From the NCBI GenBank assembly GCA_012513725.1, contig JAAZBQ010000168.1:1-6759 (forward strand): 6,759 nucleotides of DNA, given 5' to 3'. How positions within the stretch are numbered: the stretch's first letter is position 1; the number at the start of each line of letters is the position of its first letter. A program made the position numbers and the translations under genes. The DNA is from Chloroflexota bacterium. Its GTDB lineage: Bacteria; Chloroflexota; Anaerolineae; UBA1429. Below the pieces are notes generated by a model, which was not told the origin of the DNA, did not search any database, and saw nothing but the letters and a program-made list of their open reading frames with translations. Positions 1 through 6,759 of the stretch are shown here, piece after piece.

Positions 1-2192
1 GACCGCGACGGCCTCACCTCCCGCCAGGAACTCCTCGCCCGCCTGCGCCAGGAGATGACCGGCTACCACCCCGGCGTGCGCGCGGTGATGGGCGCCGGGC
101 TGCGGGGGCTCTTGGGCCCGGTGGTGAACCTGATGCACGTGCCCACGCACCTGGAGGAAGCCATCGAGGCGGCGCTGGGGGCGCGCCTCCAGAACGTGGT
201 CACTGAGACGTGGGACGACGCGGCAGAAGCAATCGCCTACCTCAAGCGCCAGCGCAGCGGTTGGGCGACCTTTTTGCCTCTGGATACTGTGCGCTCGCGG
301 GCGGCGCTGCGCCTGGCGCCCGAGGCGGGGGTGGTCGGCGTCGGCGCGGAGTTGGTGCAGTACGAGCCGCGCCTCCGGCCGGTATTCGAGATGCTGCTCG
401 GGTCGGTGGTGGTGGTCGAGGACCTGCCCACCGCCCGGCGCCTCCTCGGCCGGCGGCTGCGGGCCTCGCTGTTCGTCACGGTGGAGGGCGAGACGGTGCA
501 GCCCTCGGGCGCGCTCAGCGGCGGCACCCGCCAGCGCTCCAGCAACCTCGTCGCCCAGGAGCGCGAGTGGCAGGCCCTCCCCGAGCGGATCGCGACGCTG
601 GACGGCGATCTCGCCGGGGCGCGCCAGGAGGCGGAGGCCCAGCGCGATGCCCTGGCCGCCCTGCAACACCGCACCCGGGAGCTGGAAGCCAAGGGCCGCA
701 CCCTCCGCGCTGACGCCGAGGCCGCCGAGCAGGCCGTCGGCGTACAGGCCGCCGAGGTGCGCGAGGCGGAGCGAGACATCGCCTGGCGCGCCAACCGGCT
801 GGCCCAGGCGAGCAAGGAACTGGAGGGCGTGGTGGCCCAGGAGGCGCGGCTCCGCGAGGAGCTGGCCGAGGCGGACCGCGACCACGAGGGGGTCGTGGCG
901 CGGGTCCGTGAGTTGCGGGACCGGTTGCAGGCGGAGGACGACCGCGCGCTGCGCCAGCGGGTCGCCGAGCTGGAGACCCGGGCGGCGGTGGCCGAGCGCA
1001 CCGTGCAGAGCCAGCGCACGCTCCTCGGCAGCCACACCCGCAACCTGGAGCAGCTGCGCCAGCAACTGCAGGACAAGCAGGCCCAGGGCGCCCGGCTGGA
1101 GCGCGACCTCGCCGCGTTGGCCGACCGCCGGGCCGCGGCCCGCGAGCGCCAGGAGGCGCTAGCCCAGCGCCAGGCAGGCCTACAGGCCCGCCTGGAGCCC
1201 GCCCGCGCCGCGCTCGCCGAGGTCACCGCCCGTCGCCAGGAGATCGAAGAGGAGCGCGCCCGCTACGTCGAGCGCCTGCACGAGGCGGAACTGGCCCAGA
1301 ACCGCGCCGTGCTGGACCGCGACCGCGCCCGCGACGACCTCCTGGGCCTCGGCGAGGACATCGAGGAGAACCTGGGCCCCATCGAGCTGCCCGACGAGGC
1401 CACCCGGCAGTTGCGGCTCAGCCTGAGCGAGCAGGTGCTCGAACTCCCCAAGGTGGACTCGCTGCCCACCGGCCTCGGCGAGCAGATCCGGCAGTTACGG
1501 GTGCGCCTACGCCGGCTGGGCAACGTCAACCCGGACGCGCCGCAGGAGTACGAGGCGCTCCGCGACCGCCAGACCTTCCTGGAAACCCAGGAGGCCGACC
1601 TCCGGCAGGCGATCGCCGCCCTCCGCGAGGTGATCGACGAGCTGGACACGGTGATCGACCGCGACTTTGCCGACACCGTCCGGCGGGTGGATGACGCCTT
1701 TGGCGACTATTTCGGCCGGCTGTTCGGCGGGGGCAGCGCAAAGCTAGTGCTCACCGACCCCGAGGACCTCAGCAAGACGGGGGTCGACATCCTGGCCCGG
1801 CCGCCCGGCAAGCGGCAGCAGAACCTCTCGCTCCTCTCCGGGGGCGAGCGCGCCCTCACCGCGGCGGCGCTGCTGTTCGCGCTGCTCAAGGCCAACCCGG
1901 TGCCCTTTTGCTGCCTGGACGAGGTGGACGCCGCCCTCGATGAGGCGAACGTCCAGCGCTTCCGCGCCCTGCTCACCGACCACGCCCGCTCCACCCAGTT
2001 CGTGGTGATCACCCACAACCGACGCACCATCGAGGCCGCCACGACGATCTATGGCATCTCGATGAGCGAGCGGGGCGTTTCCCAGAGCATCTCGCTCCGC
2101 CTGCCAGCCGACGGGGAGCGCCCGGGAGGACCGCTGGTGGCCATCGAGGAGCCGGGCAACGGCCACGCCCCGGAGCCGGAGGAAGCGGAGGG

Positions 2193-2196
<4 letters not shown>
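1..2196 (+). CDS. smc: Chromosome segregation protein SMC, 3' part (hinge, coiled coil, C-terminal ATPase half)
   Basis: SMC is the ATPase of bacterial condensin; it dimerises at its hinge and, with ScpA and ScpB, organises and segregates the chromosome. The reading frame is open to base 1, so the ATG at 55 is internal. The Walker A head and the outgoing coiled-coil arm lie off the left edge. Residues here are numbered from the ATG at 55. A hinge domain spans about 4-158 and ends in a glycine-rich SGALSGG (151-157). A long Arg/Glu/Ala/Gln-rich coiled coil runs about 165-480. The C-terminal head follows, with LGNVN (488-492), LFGGG ahead of the signature, the ABC signature LSGGE (594-598), Walker B ending LDE (621-623), a D-loop (ALDEAN) and the H-loop histidine H654 (ITH). 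Bacterial SMCs are usually near 1,200 residues, and 731 codons are present here. The frame ends TAG with an extra Gly/Pro/Glu-rich tail of about 30 residues. The gene converges on scpB. The family assignment is very secure. Confidence 0.97.
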
Positions 2197-2747
<551 letters not shown>

Positions 2748-2755
2748 GAACAGGG

Positions 2756-2759
2756 CTCC
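2756..2759 (-). promoter_or_regulatory. Shine-Dalgarno for scpB
   Basis: The minus strand reads GGAG here, 8 bases before the GTG at 2745-2747. This motif decides the scpB start: the longer GTG start at 2837 has no comparable motif in the 20 bases upstream of it. Confidence 0.55.
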
Positions 2760-2882
2760 GTCGGATGGGTGGGGCGGGCACCGGGGCTCCCGCACACAGC
2801 GCCCCCACCGCGCGTGCCCTGCGAGTCGAGGGCTCACGCGACGGGGGCGGGGTGCGCGGATGTGCGCAGCGCCGGGGCGACC

Positions 2883-3893
2883 TCAGGCGTAGGTGTGGCG
2901 CTCGTCGCCCTCCGGTTCCTCATCATCTGGCTCGTCCGCCTCGGGGGCCGTCCGGTCCTCATCCTCCTGGACCCACTCCTCGGCCGCGTGCGACGCCGGG
3001 GCCTCGCCGACGGTCACCCGCGGCACCGTGGGCTCTGGGGGCTCCGGGGCCGGGTACTCTTCCACGACCTCCGACGGCTCGATCTCCTCCGCAGGGTGAG
3101 TCTCCTCCCACGCCTCCGGCTCGTGCTGCTCGGGCGGATGCTCCTCCGCGGGACGCGAGGCGTCGGCCACCGTGGAGCTCACCGGCGCACCGGCCGAGGG
3201 CATCGGCCGCGCCACGGACTCGGGAGCGTCGGCGGCCCCGGCGGGCCCGGCCAGGGGCGAGGGCGTGGCCGCCGGGCGCGGCATCTCGGCAGTCGGCTCA
3301 TCGAGGGCCACCCTGGGCTCGGCTGAGGGCGGAAGCTCGGCCCCCAACGCAGGAGCCGCCCGCTGCGCCTCGTGGCTGATATCCAGCCCCACGCGCCCGC
3401 GGATCTGCAGGCCCAGCTCGCCCTCCAGGATGCGGATGGCGCGATCGATGATCTGGTCACTGAGGGCGGGAATGTTGGCGTCGGGGCCGGCGTCTACCTC
3501 CAGGAGCACTCGCAAGTCGCTCCCGCGGCTCACCAGGTGCGGCACGACCCGGCTAACGCCCTCCATTTCGTCGATGCGGTACTCGAGGGTCTGGGCGACC
3601 GAATCGACCCGCAGCCGCGCATCCCCCCGCCCCTGGGCCCGGATGCGCACCGTGCGCTGGCGCTGCGGCATAAACTCGAGCACCAGCGCCAGCAGCGACA
3701 GGAGAATCAGGAGCGTGGCGACGATGATGGTGATGACCCAGGCCGTGCCCCCACCGATGATGCTATTCCAAAAGCCCTGGATCGTCCGGCTCACAGCGCC
3801 CAGGGAGACATCGGGCGCCACCAACAAGAACCCGGCCGCCACGATCACGACCAGGCTCAAGAGCACCACAACGACACGATTGAACACACGCAT
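2883..3893 (-). CDS. amaP: AmaP-like membrane protein with Asp23-like domain and long acidic tail
   Basis: This is probably a member of the alkaline-shock-response membrane-anchor (AmaP) family. In Staphylococcus aureus, AmaP tethers the abundant protein Asp23 to the membrane. The 336-residue product has two hydrophobic helices (about 6-27 and 50-73), separated by a short loop with FWNSIIGGG. A domain at about 78-174 resembles AmaP/Asp23 proteins: a basic stretch after the second helix, strand-rich segments, EGVSRVV (111-117), then DANIPALSDQIIDRAIRILE (138-157) and GLQIRGRVGLDI. From about 175 to the end the protein is low complexity, first Ala/Pro-rich and then very acidic (roughly a third Glu/Asp after residue 250). 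Typical AmaP proteins are around 180-200 residues, so this tail nearly doubles the length. The ATG start is well set by a strong GGAGG. The gene is followed by scpB after 135 bases and is probably co-transcribed with it. No asp23 partner is visible in the window. The family call is by motif and topology only; a generic two-helix anchored Asp23-like protein is the alternative. Confidence 0.75.
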   Translation of the reverse strand: MRVFNRVVVVLLSLVVIVAAGFLLVAPDVSLGAVSRTIQGFWNSIIGGGTAWVITIIVATLLILLSLLALVLEFMPQRQRTVRIRAQGRGDARLRVDSVAQTLEYRIDEMEGVSRVVPHLVSRGSDLRVLLEVDAGPDANIPALSDQIIDRAIRILEGELGLQIRGRVGLDISHEAQRAAPALGAELPPSAEPRVALDEPTAEMPRPAATPSPLAGPAGAADAPESVARPMPSAGAPVSSTVADASRPAEEHPPEQHEPEAWEETHPAEEIEPSEVVEEYPAPEPPEPTVPRVTVGEAPASHAAEEWVQEDEDRTAPEADEPDDEEPEGDERHTYA

Positions 3894-3897
3894 GGGC

Positions 3898-3905
3898 GCC
3901 TCCTA
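3898..3905 (-). promoter_or_regulatory. Strong Shine-Dalgarno for the amaP-like gene
   Basis: The minus strand reads TAGGAGGC, with GGAGG at 3899-3903 placed 5 bases before the ATG at 3891-3893. It is the best ribosome binding site in the window and fixes the start of the amaP-like gene. Confidence 0.8.
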
Positions 3906-3940
3906 CCCCGGGGACTCGCTACTCGCACTACTACGCTTTC

Positions 3941-3969
3941 ATTATACCCGCGGGAATACGAGTCGTCTA
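3941..3969 (-). promoter_or_regulatory. Sigma-A/sigma-70-type promoter for amaP-scpB
   Basis: On the minus strand a perfect -10 hexamer TATAAT (3941-3946) follows TAGACG (3964-3969). The latter matches four of six positions of the TTGACA -35 element, across an ideal 17-base spacer. Transcription should begin near 3934, giving a leader of about 40 bases before the amaP ATG. The site lies between the YfhO-family stop at 3986 and amaP, in a locally A/T-richer stretch that stands out in this GC-rich window. It should let amaP-scpB be transcribed independently of the upstream membrane-protein gene. The call rests on consensus match and position; no start site has been measured. Confidence 0.7.
3944..3957. 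promoter_or_regulatory. Possible operator palindrome overlapping the amaP promoter
   Basis: An imperfect 14-base palindrome, ATACCCGCGGGAAT, has a perfect 8-base core CCCGCGGG (3947-3954). It covers part of the -10 hexamer and the adjoining spacer. A repressor bound here would block RNA polymerase. GC-rich palindromes this short occur by chance in such DNA, so this is a weak call based on position. Confidence 0.25.
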
Positions 3970-3985
3970 GCACCCGAACGGCTTG

Positions 3986-6622
3986 CTACGAGCGAAGGGG
4001 CAGGTAGCGGAACTCGACGCGGTGGTCGCCCGTGGGCAGCTCGACGGCGCGAAAGAGGCCGTCGACGGTGATGATCGGCGCCGGCTGGCCATCGACCCAG
4101 GCGCGCCAGCCCGGGTAGTCCAGGTCGGCGAGGACCAGGTACCCCGCCGAGGCCGCCCCTGTGGACAGCACCACGTGGGTGGGCGCATAGCCCTCCACCT
4201 CCACGGGGTGCAGGTCCTCAGCCCGGAGCCCGCGGTCCAGGCGGAGCCCATCGGTCCCCAGCAGGCCCCGCTCCCGCGGCACCAGGTAGGCGCGGGGCCA
4301 GGCGTCCTCGTTGCGGTAGATGAGCACGTCCTCGCTGCGAAAGACGATGCGGTGGTCGCCGCGCCCCAGGAGGTGCGAGAGGAGCCCCTCGCCCTCCTCG
4401 CCGATCAGCCGCACCCGCTCCAGACGCACAAAGGCCTCCGGCAGACGTAGGCGCAACTGCACGGCGCCGACGCGGCTGCCCTCCGGGAGCGCAAACGACG
4501 CCCGGTACGTGTAGCCGGGGTGGTCGGCGGGCGGAAAGCCGGAGCGCGCCGGCCAGGAGGAGGCCACCGGCGGCTTGGTATGGGCCACCTGCGCCCGGAC
4601 GTCCTCCCGGTCGTAGGCCCACTCGGCGGTGGCCTCGCCCACCCGCAGGGGCAGGGCGATCTCCACGCCCTCGGCGTCGCGCACCACGAACTCGGCCGCC
4701 AGCGTGCCATCCGGCAGATGCGTCGAGTGGCTGAGATATGACTCGACCACCAGCCGCGAGACGGGGGTCTCGGGGATGTCCAGCCAGCGATCCACGGGCA
4801 GCGCCGCGAAGGGGTTTTGGACATCGTACAGCTCGCTGGCCTCGTCGACGGGCAGGAGCTGGGGGATCAGGTAGTAGCGGACGTTCAGCCGGTCGAGCCG
4901 CGCCGCCGTGAGGCCCTCTAAATACTCCTGGTAGGCCTGCGGCACCAGGGGCAGGTAGACGTTGGCGCTATCCAGGCCGTGGGTCATCGCCATGTTGGGG
5001 TACAGCGCCTGCCGCTGCACCGTCAGAGCCGGCAGGATCTCCTCCTTGGTGTAGACGCGGTAGAGCCCCTCCTCCTCGGCGAGGACCTCGAGCGCCAGCG
5101 GCTGCTCCATCACGGCTTCCCGCGGCCAGGTGGCGTTGTAGGTGCCCCGCAGCACGGCGCCATACGACAGGAGATCCACGAGCAGCAACACGAGGACCCC
5201 CGCCACGCCCCAACGCGGGTGCCCGTGCCAGAGGAGCCCCACCGCCGCGCCCGCCGCCACCGCCAGGAGGAACGGGAAGGATTGCCAGGCGCTCACCAAC
5301 CGATCCACCTCGCCGGAAAGGGCCAGCGTGGTGCCCGCCACCAGGATCACGCACATGGCCAGCGCCCCAGCCACCGCCCAGGTCACCGCAGAAGCCGGGC
5401 GACGGGGAGAGGCGCCCAAGAGCGCCTCCATCCCCAGCGCCGACAGCCCCACCAGCCCAATGTGGGTCCACAGGAGGTAGCGGGCCGGCACGCGAAAGAG
5501 GTTGAGGATCGGGATGCGGGTGAGGTAGGCGTAGAGTGGGTTCCAGCGTCCGGCGGCCAACAGGAGGCCCAGGAGCGCCAGCGCCAGAAAGAACCACTTT
5601 CCCCGGCGCGGCGAGCGCAACACGGCCACGCCGGCCAACGCCACGGGCACGAGGCCCGCGTAGGGCATCAGCTCCACCGATCCCAGGGGATAGGGATTGC
5701 CGCGGGCAAAGGGCGCCAGCATCGTCACGGACAGGAGGGGGTGGAACGAATAGGAGGTAAAGAAGGCGTCCTCCAGCCCCCCGGCCCGCTGCGAGAGGGC
5801 GGTGAGTTGGGCGGAGGCCCATAGCTGCGGCCCGGCCAGCGCCGCGCCCATCGCCACCCCGCCGAGCCACGCCGCCCACACCTCCCAGCGCCTCCCCGGG
5901 CGCCCCTCGGCCAGGGCGGCGAACAGGGCGTAGAGGCCCACGAGGCCCATCGCCAGGAGGGAGATCTGGGCGTGACCGGCGAGGAACTGGAGCGCCACCA
6001 CGACGGCCAGGGCGATCATGCGCACCAGGAGCGCACGGGGGGCGATCGCGCGTCGGAACATCGTCTCGGTCAGGTAAAGGAGCCAGGGGAGCCAGGCCAC
6101 CACGTGCAGGATGCCCAGGTGGCTGAGGTGGGCGACGTAAAAGCCCCCCATCGTGAGGGCCAGGGTGCCCACGGCCACGGCGGGCCAGGAGAGGCGCAAC
6201 GAGCGCAGGTAGAGGCCGGCGCCCGCCGCGGCGATGAGATAGTGCAGGACGATGGAGACGGTGAGGCCCACCTCTGGCGAAAGGAGCCCGACGGTGGCCC
6301 AGTTGGGCGGGTACAGCGCCCCCACCTCGCCCTCGGCCAGGAGGGGGTACCCGGCGGCCGCCTCCGGCGTCCACCAGGGCAAGCGGCCCGCGGCCAGGGC
6401 CCGGGCAAGCGCCGCCCGCTGGGGCAGGTACTGGCGGGCCGCGTCGCCGGGATAGTACACGCGGCCGGAGAGGAGCACGCCGCCAAACGCCAGGGCCACC
6501 ACCGCCAGGATGACGAGCAGGGGCCAGCCCCGCTGCAGCCAGGAGGCCAGGCGCCGGCCGGCGTCACGCAGATAGGTTCTGGCAGGATGGGAAAGGATTG
6601 CCATCGGCGTCATGATCGCCAC
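3986..6622 (-). CDS. YfhO-family polytopic membrane protein (putative GT-C-type glycosyltransferase)
   Basis: YfhO-family proteins are large membrane proteins with a GT-C-like fold. Several are linked to glycosylation of cell-envelope polymers using lipid-linked sugars, but this protein's substrate cannot be told from sequence. The 878-residue product starts with a short basic cytoplasmic N-terminus and a first membrane helix (34-52). The family-typical first outer loop follows: YYPGD with D60 as candidate catalytic acid, then LPWW (81-84) and GYPLLAEGEVGALYPPNW (91-108). About a dozen further hydrophobic helices extend to residue 490. FRVPARYL (376-383) and GLDSANVYLPLVP (549-561) are also typical of the family. 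Residues about 492-878 are a large, probably extracytoplasmic part, ending in DYPGWRAWVDG (835-845), another family signature. The annotated start is GTG at 6620-6622. In-frame ATGs at 6611-6613 and 6602-6604 are credible; the first has a weak GGTGG upstream and lies clear of a hairpin that abuts the GTG. A gene ending 54 bases upstream on the same strand suggests co-transcription. The family call is good; the activity is inferred. Confidence 0.87.
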   Translation of the reverse strand: MAIMTPMAILSHPARTYLRDAGRRLASWLQRGWPLLVILAVVALAFGGVLLSGRVYYPGDAARQYLPQRAALARALAAGRLPWWTPEAAAGYPLLAEGEVGALYPPNWATVGLLSPEVGLTVSIVLHYLIAAAGAGLYLRSLRLSWPAVAVGTLALTMGGFYVAHLSHLGILHVVAWLPWLLYLTETMFRRAIAPRALLVRMIALAVVVALQFLAGHAQISLLAMGLVGLYALFAALAEGRPGRRWEVWAAWLGGVAMGAALAGPQLWASAQLTALSQRAGGLEDAFFTSYSFHPLLSVTMLAPFARGNPYPLGSVELMPYAGLVPVALAGVAVLRSPRRGKWFFLALALLGLLLAAGRWNPLYAYLTRIPILNLFRVPARYLLWTHIGLVGLSALGMEALLGASPRRPASAVTWAVAGALAMCVILVAGTTLALSGEVDRLVSAWQSFPFLLAVAAGAAVGLLWHGHPRWGVAGVLVLLLVDLLSYGAVLRGTYNATWPREAVMEQPLALEVLAEEEGLYRVYTKEEILPALTVQRQALYPNMAMTHGLDSANVYLPLVPQAYQEYLEGLTAARLDRLNVRYYLIPQLLPVDEASELYDVQNPFAALPVDRWLDIPETPVSRLVVESYLSHSTHLPDGTLAAEFVVRDAEGVEIALPLRVGEATAEWAYDREDVRAQVAHTKPPVASSWPARSGFPPADHPGYTYRASFALPEGSRVGAVQLRLRLPEAFVRLERVRLIGEEGEGLLSHLLGRGDHRIVFRSEDVLIYRNEDAWPRAYLVPRERGLLGTDGLRLDRGLRAEDLHPVEVEGYAPTHVVLSTGAASAGYLVLADLDYPGWRAWVDGQPAPIITVDGLFRAVELPTGDHRVEFRYLPLRS

Positions 6623-6623
6623 C

Positions 6624-6641
6624 GGCGCACGGGGGTGCGCC
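6624..6641 (-). other. Hairpin immediately upstream of the YfhO-family start
   Basis: GGCGCAC and GTGCGCC (7-base arms, 6624-6630 and 6635-6641) flank a 4-base loop. In the minus-strand transcript this stem ends one base before the GTG at 6622. It has no U-run, so it is not a standard intrinsic terminator. It could hinder initiation at the GTG or mark the end of the upstream gene. It is short and GC-rich, so chance is possible. Confidence 0.35.
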
Positions 6642-6676
6642 CCCTTGTCTGGCGGTTCGGTCGCCCAGAGGCGCCC

Positions 6677-6757
6677 CTAGCGGACGGGCCGGATCCCCAT
6701 GTAGACCTGGCCGCCGGTAAGGATGCGCAGGAGCACCCGGGGCGGCCGGCGATCGAG
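6677..6757 (-). CDS. 3' end of an unidentified gene (26 codons visible)
   Basis: Reading the minus strand inward from the right edge, one frame stays open for 26 codons and stops with TAG at 6677-6679. The visible C-terminus contains RRPPRVLLRILTGGQVYMG and ends IRPVR. Twenty-four of the 26 codons end in G or C, matching the codon use of the neighbouring genes, and the composition is that of a plausible soluble or membrane-peripheral C-terminus. The stop lies 54 bases before the YfhO-family start on the same strand, so the two may be an operon. I do not recognise the family from this short tail; an envelope-glycan gene would fit the context but that is a guess. It could also be a chance open frame. 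Confidence 0.45.
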   Translation of the reverse strand, partial: LDRRPPRVLLRILTGGQVYMGIRPVR

Positions 6758-6759
6758 CA

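Noticed and set aside
237..1226. Minus-strand 329-codon open frame opposite smc
   Set aside because: Extremely Arg/Ser/Ala-rich translation, the usual mirror of a Glu/Leu/Ala-rich coiled coil. The plus-strand SMC is unambiguous.
2748..2837. Extending scpB to the GTG at 2835-2837
   Set aside because: The 30 added residues are Arg/Pro/Cys/His-rich and unlike ScpB N-termini, and no Shine-Dalgarno precedes that GTG. The GTG at 2747 has GGAG. It remains possible but less likely.
2748..2882. Small hairpins (such as GCCCT/AGGGC and TGCGC/GCGCA) between amaP and scpB as a terminator or riboswitch
   Set aside because: 5-base stems in very GC-rich DNA without a U-run or any recognisable conserved RNA core; expected by chance.
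3966..3989. TAGCA/TGCTA inverted repeat around the YfhO-family stop as a terminator
   Set aside because: Only a 5-base stem with a long loop and no U-run downstream, so it does not meet the pattern of an intrinsic terminator.
4979..5824. Plus-strand 281-codon open frame opposite the YfhO-family gene
   Set aside because: His/Gln/Arg/Gly-rich shadow of the membrane-protein frame with no ribosome binding site or motif.
5261..5960. Recurring CCAGGAGG-like words on the plus strand
   Set aside because: They are the complements of Leu/Ala codon runs (CTCCTGG) in membrane helices of the YfhO-family protein, not a repeat family; spacing is irregular.
4968..6374. Minus-strand 468-codon open frame inside the YfhO-family gene
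   Set aside because: It is another frame of the same strand; Gly/Arg/Pro/Ala-rich and without membrane helices. The overlapping frame has the YfhO motifs.

Overview
This is a high-GC (roughly 70% by eye) bacterial chromosomal segment. It carries four clearly supported protein genes and the tail of a fifth. Codon third positions are overwhelmingly G or C, and many long open frames lie antisense to the real genes, as expected at this GC. An SMC/ScpB condensin, an AmaP-type membrane protein and a large YfhO-family membrane protein together suggest a high-GC Gram-positive-like or Chloroflexota bacterium. A Chloroflexota thermophile is my best guess, but this is inference and not proven by the window.

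Layout. Bases 1-2196 (+) hold the 3' part of smc: hinge, returning coiled coil and C-terminal ATPase half. The 5' part lies off the left edge. Everything else is on the minus strand. scpB (about 2193-2747) converges on smc, and the two stop codons share the tetranucleotide TTAG. Upstream of scpB is an amaP-like gene (2883-3893) encoding a two-helix membrane anchor, an Asp23-like domain and a long acidic proline-rich tail. A 92-base gap follows, holding a strong Shine-Dalgarno and a near-consensus sigma-A-type promoter (TATAAT at 3941-3946) that should drive amaP-scpB. Beyond it, 3986-6622 encodes a YfhO-family polytopic membrane protein with a large C-terminal extracytoplasmic part. At the right edge, 6677-6757 looks like the last codons of another minus-strand gene.

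How the genes fit together. SMC and ScpB are two of the three subunits of bacterial condensin (SMC-ScpA-ScpB), which compacts and segregates chromosomes. scpA is not in the window. The amaP-like gene and scpB are probably co-transcribed, which puts a putative envelope-stress membrane protein next to a condensin subunit. YfhO-like proteins are predicted GT-C-type envelope glycosyltransferases. It and the gene upstream of it may form a separate transcription unit, possibly reading through into amaP-scpB.

I do not see a mobile element, CRISPR array, rRNA or tRNA, and I found no evidence for a dedicated novel system. The points most worth a second look are the amaP-scpB pairing, the convergent smc/scpB overlap and the unusual AmaP tail. 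No gap between genes exceeds about 140 bases.
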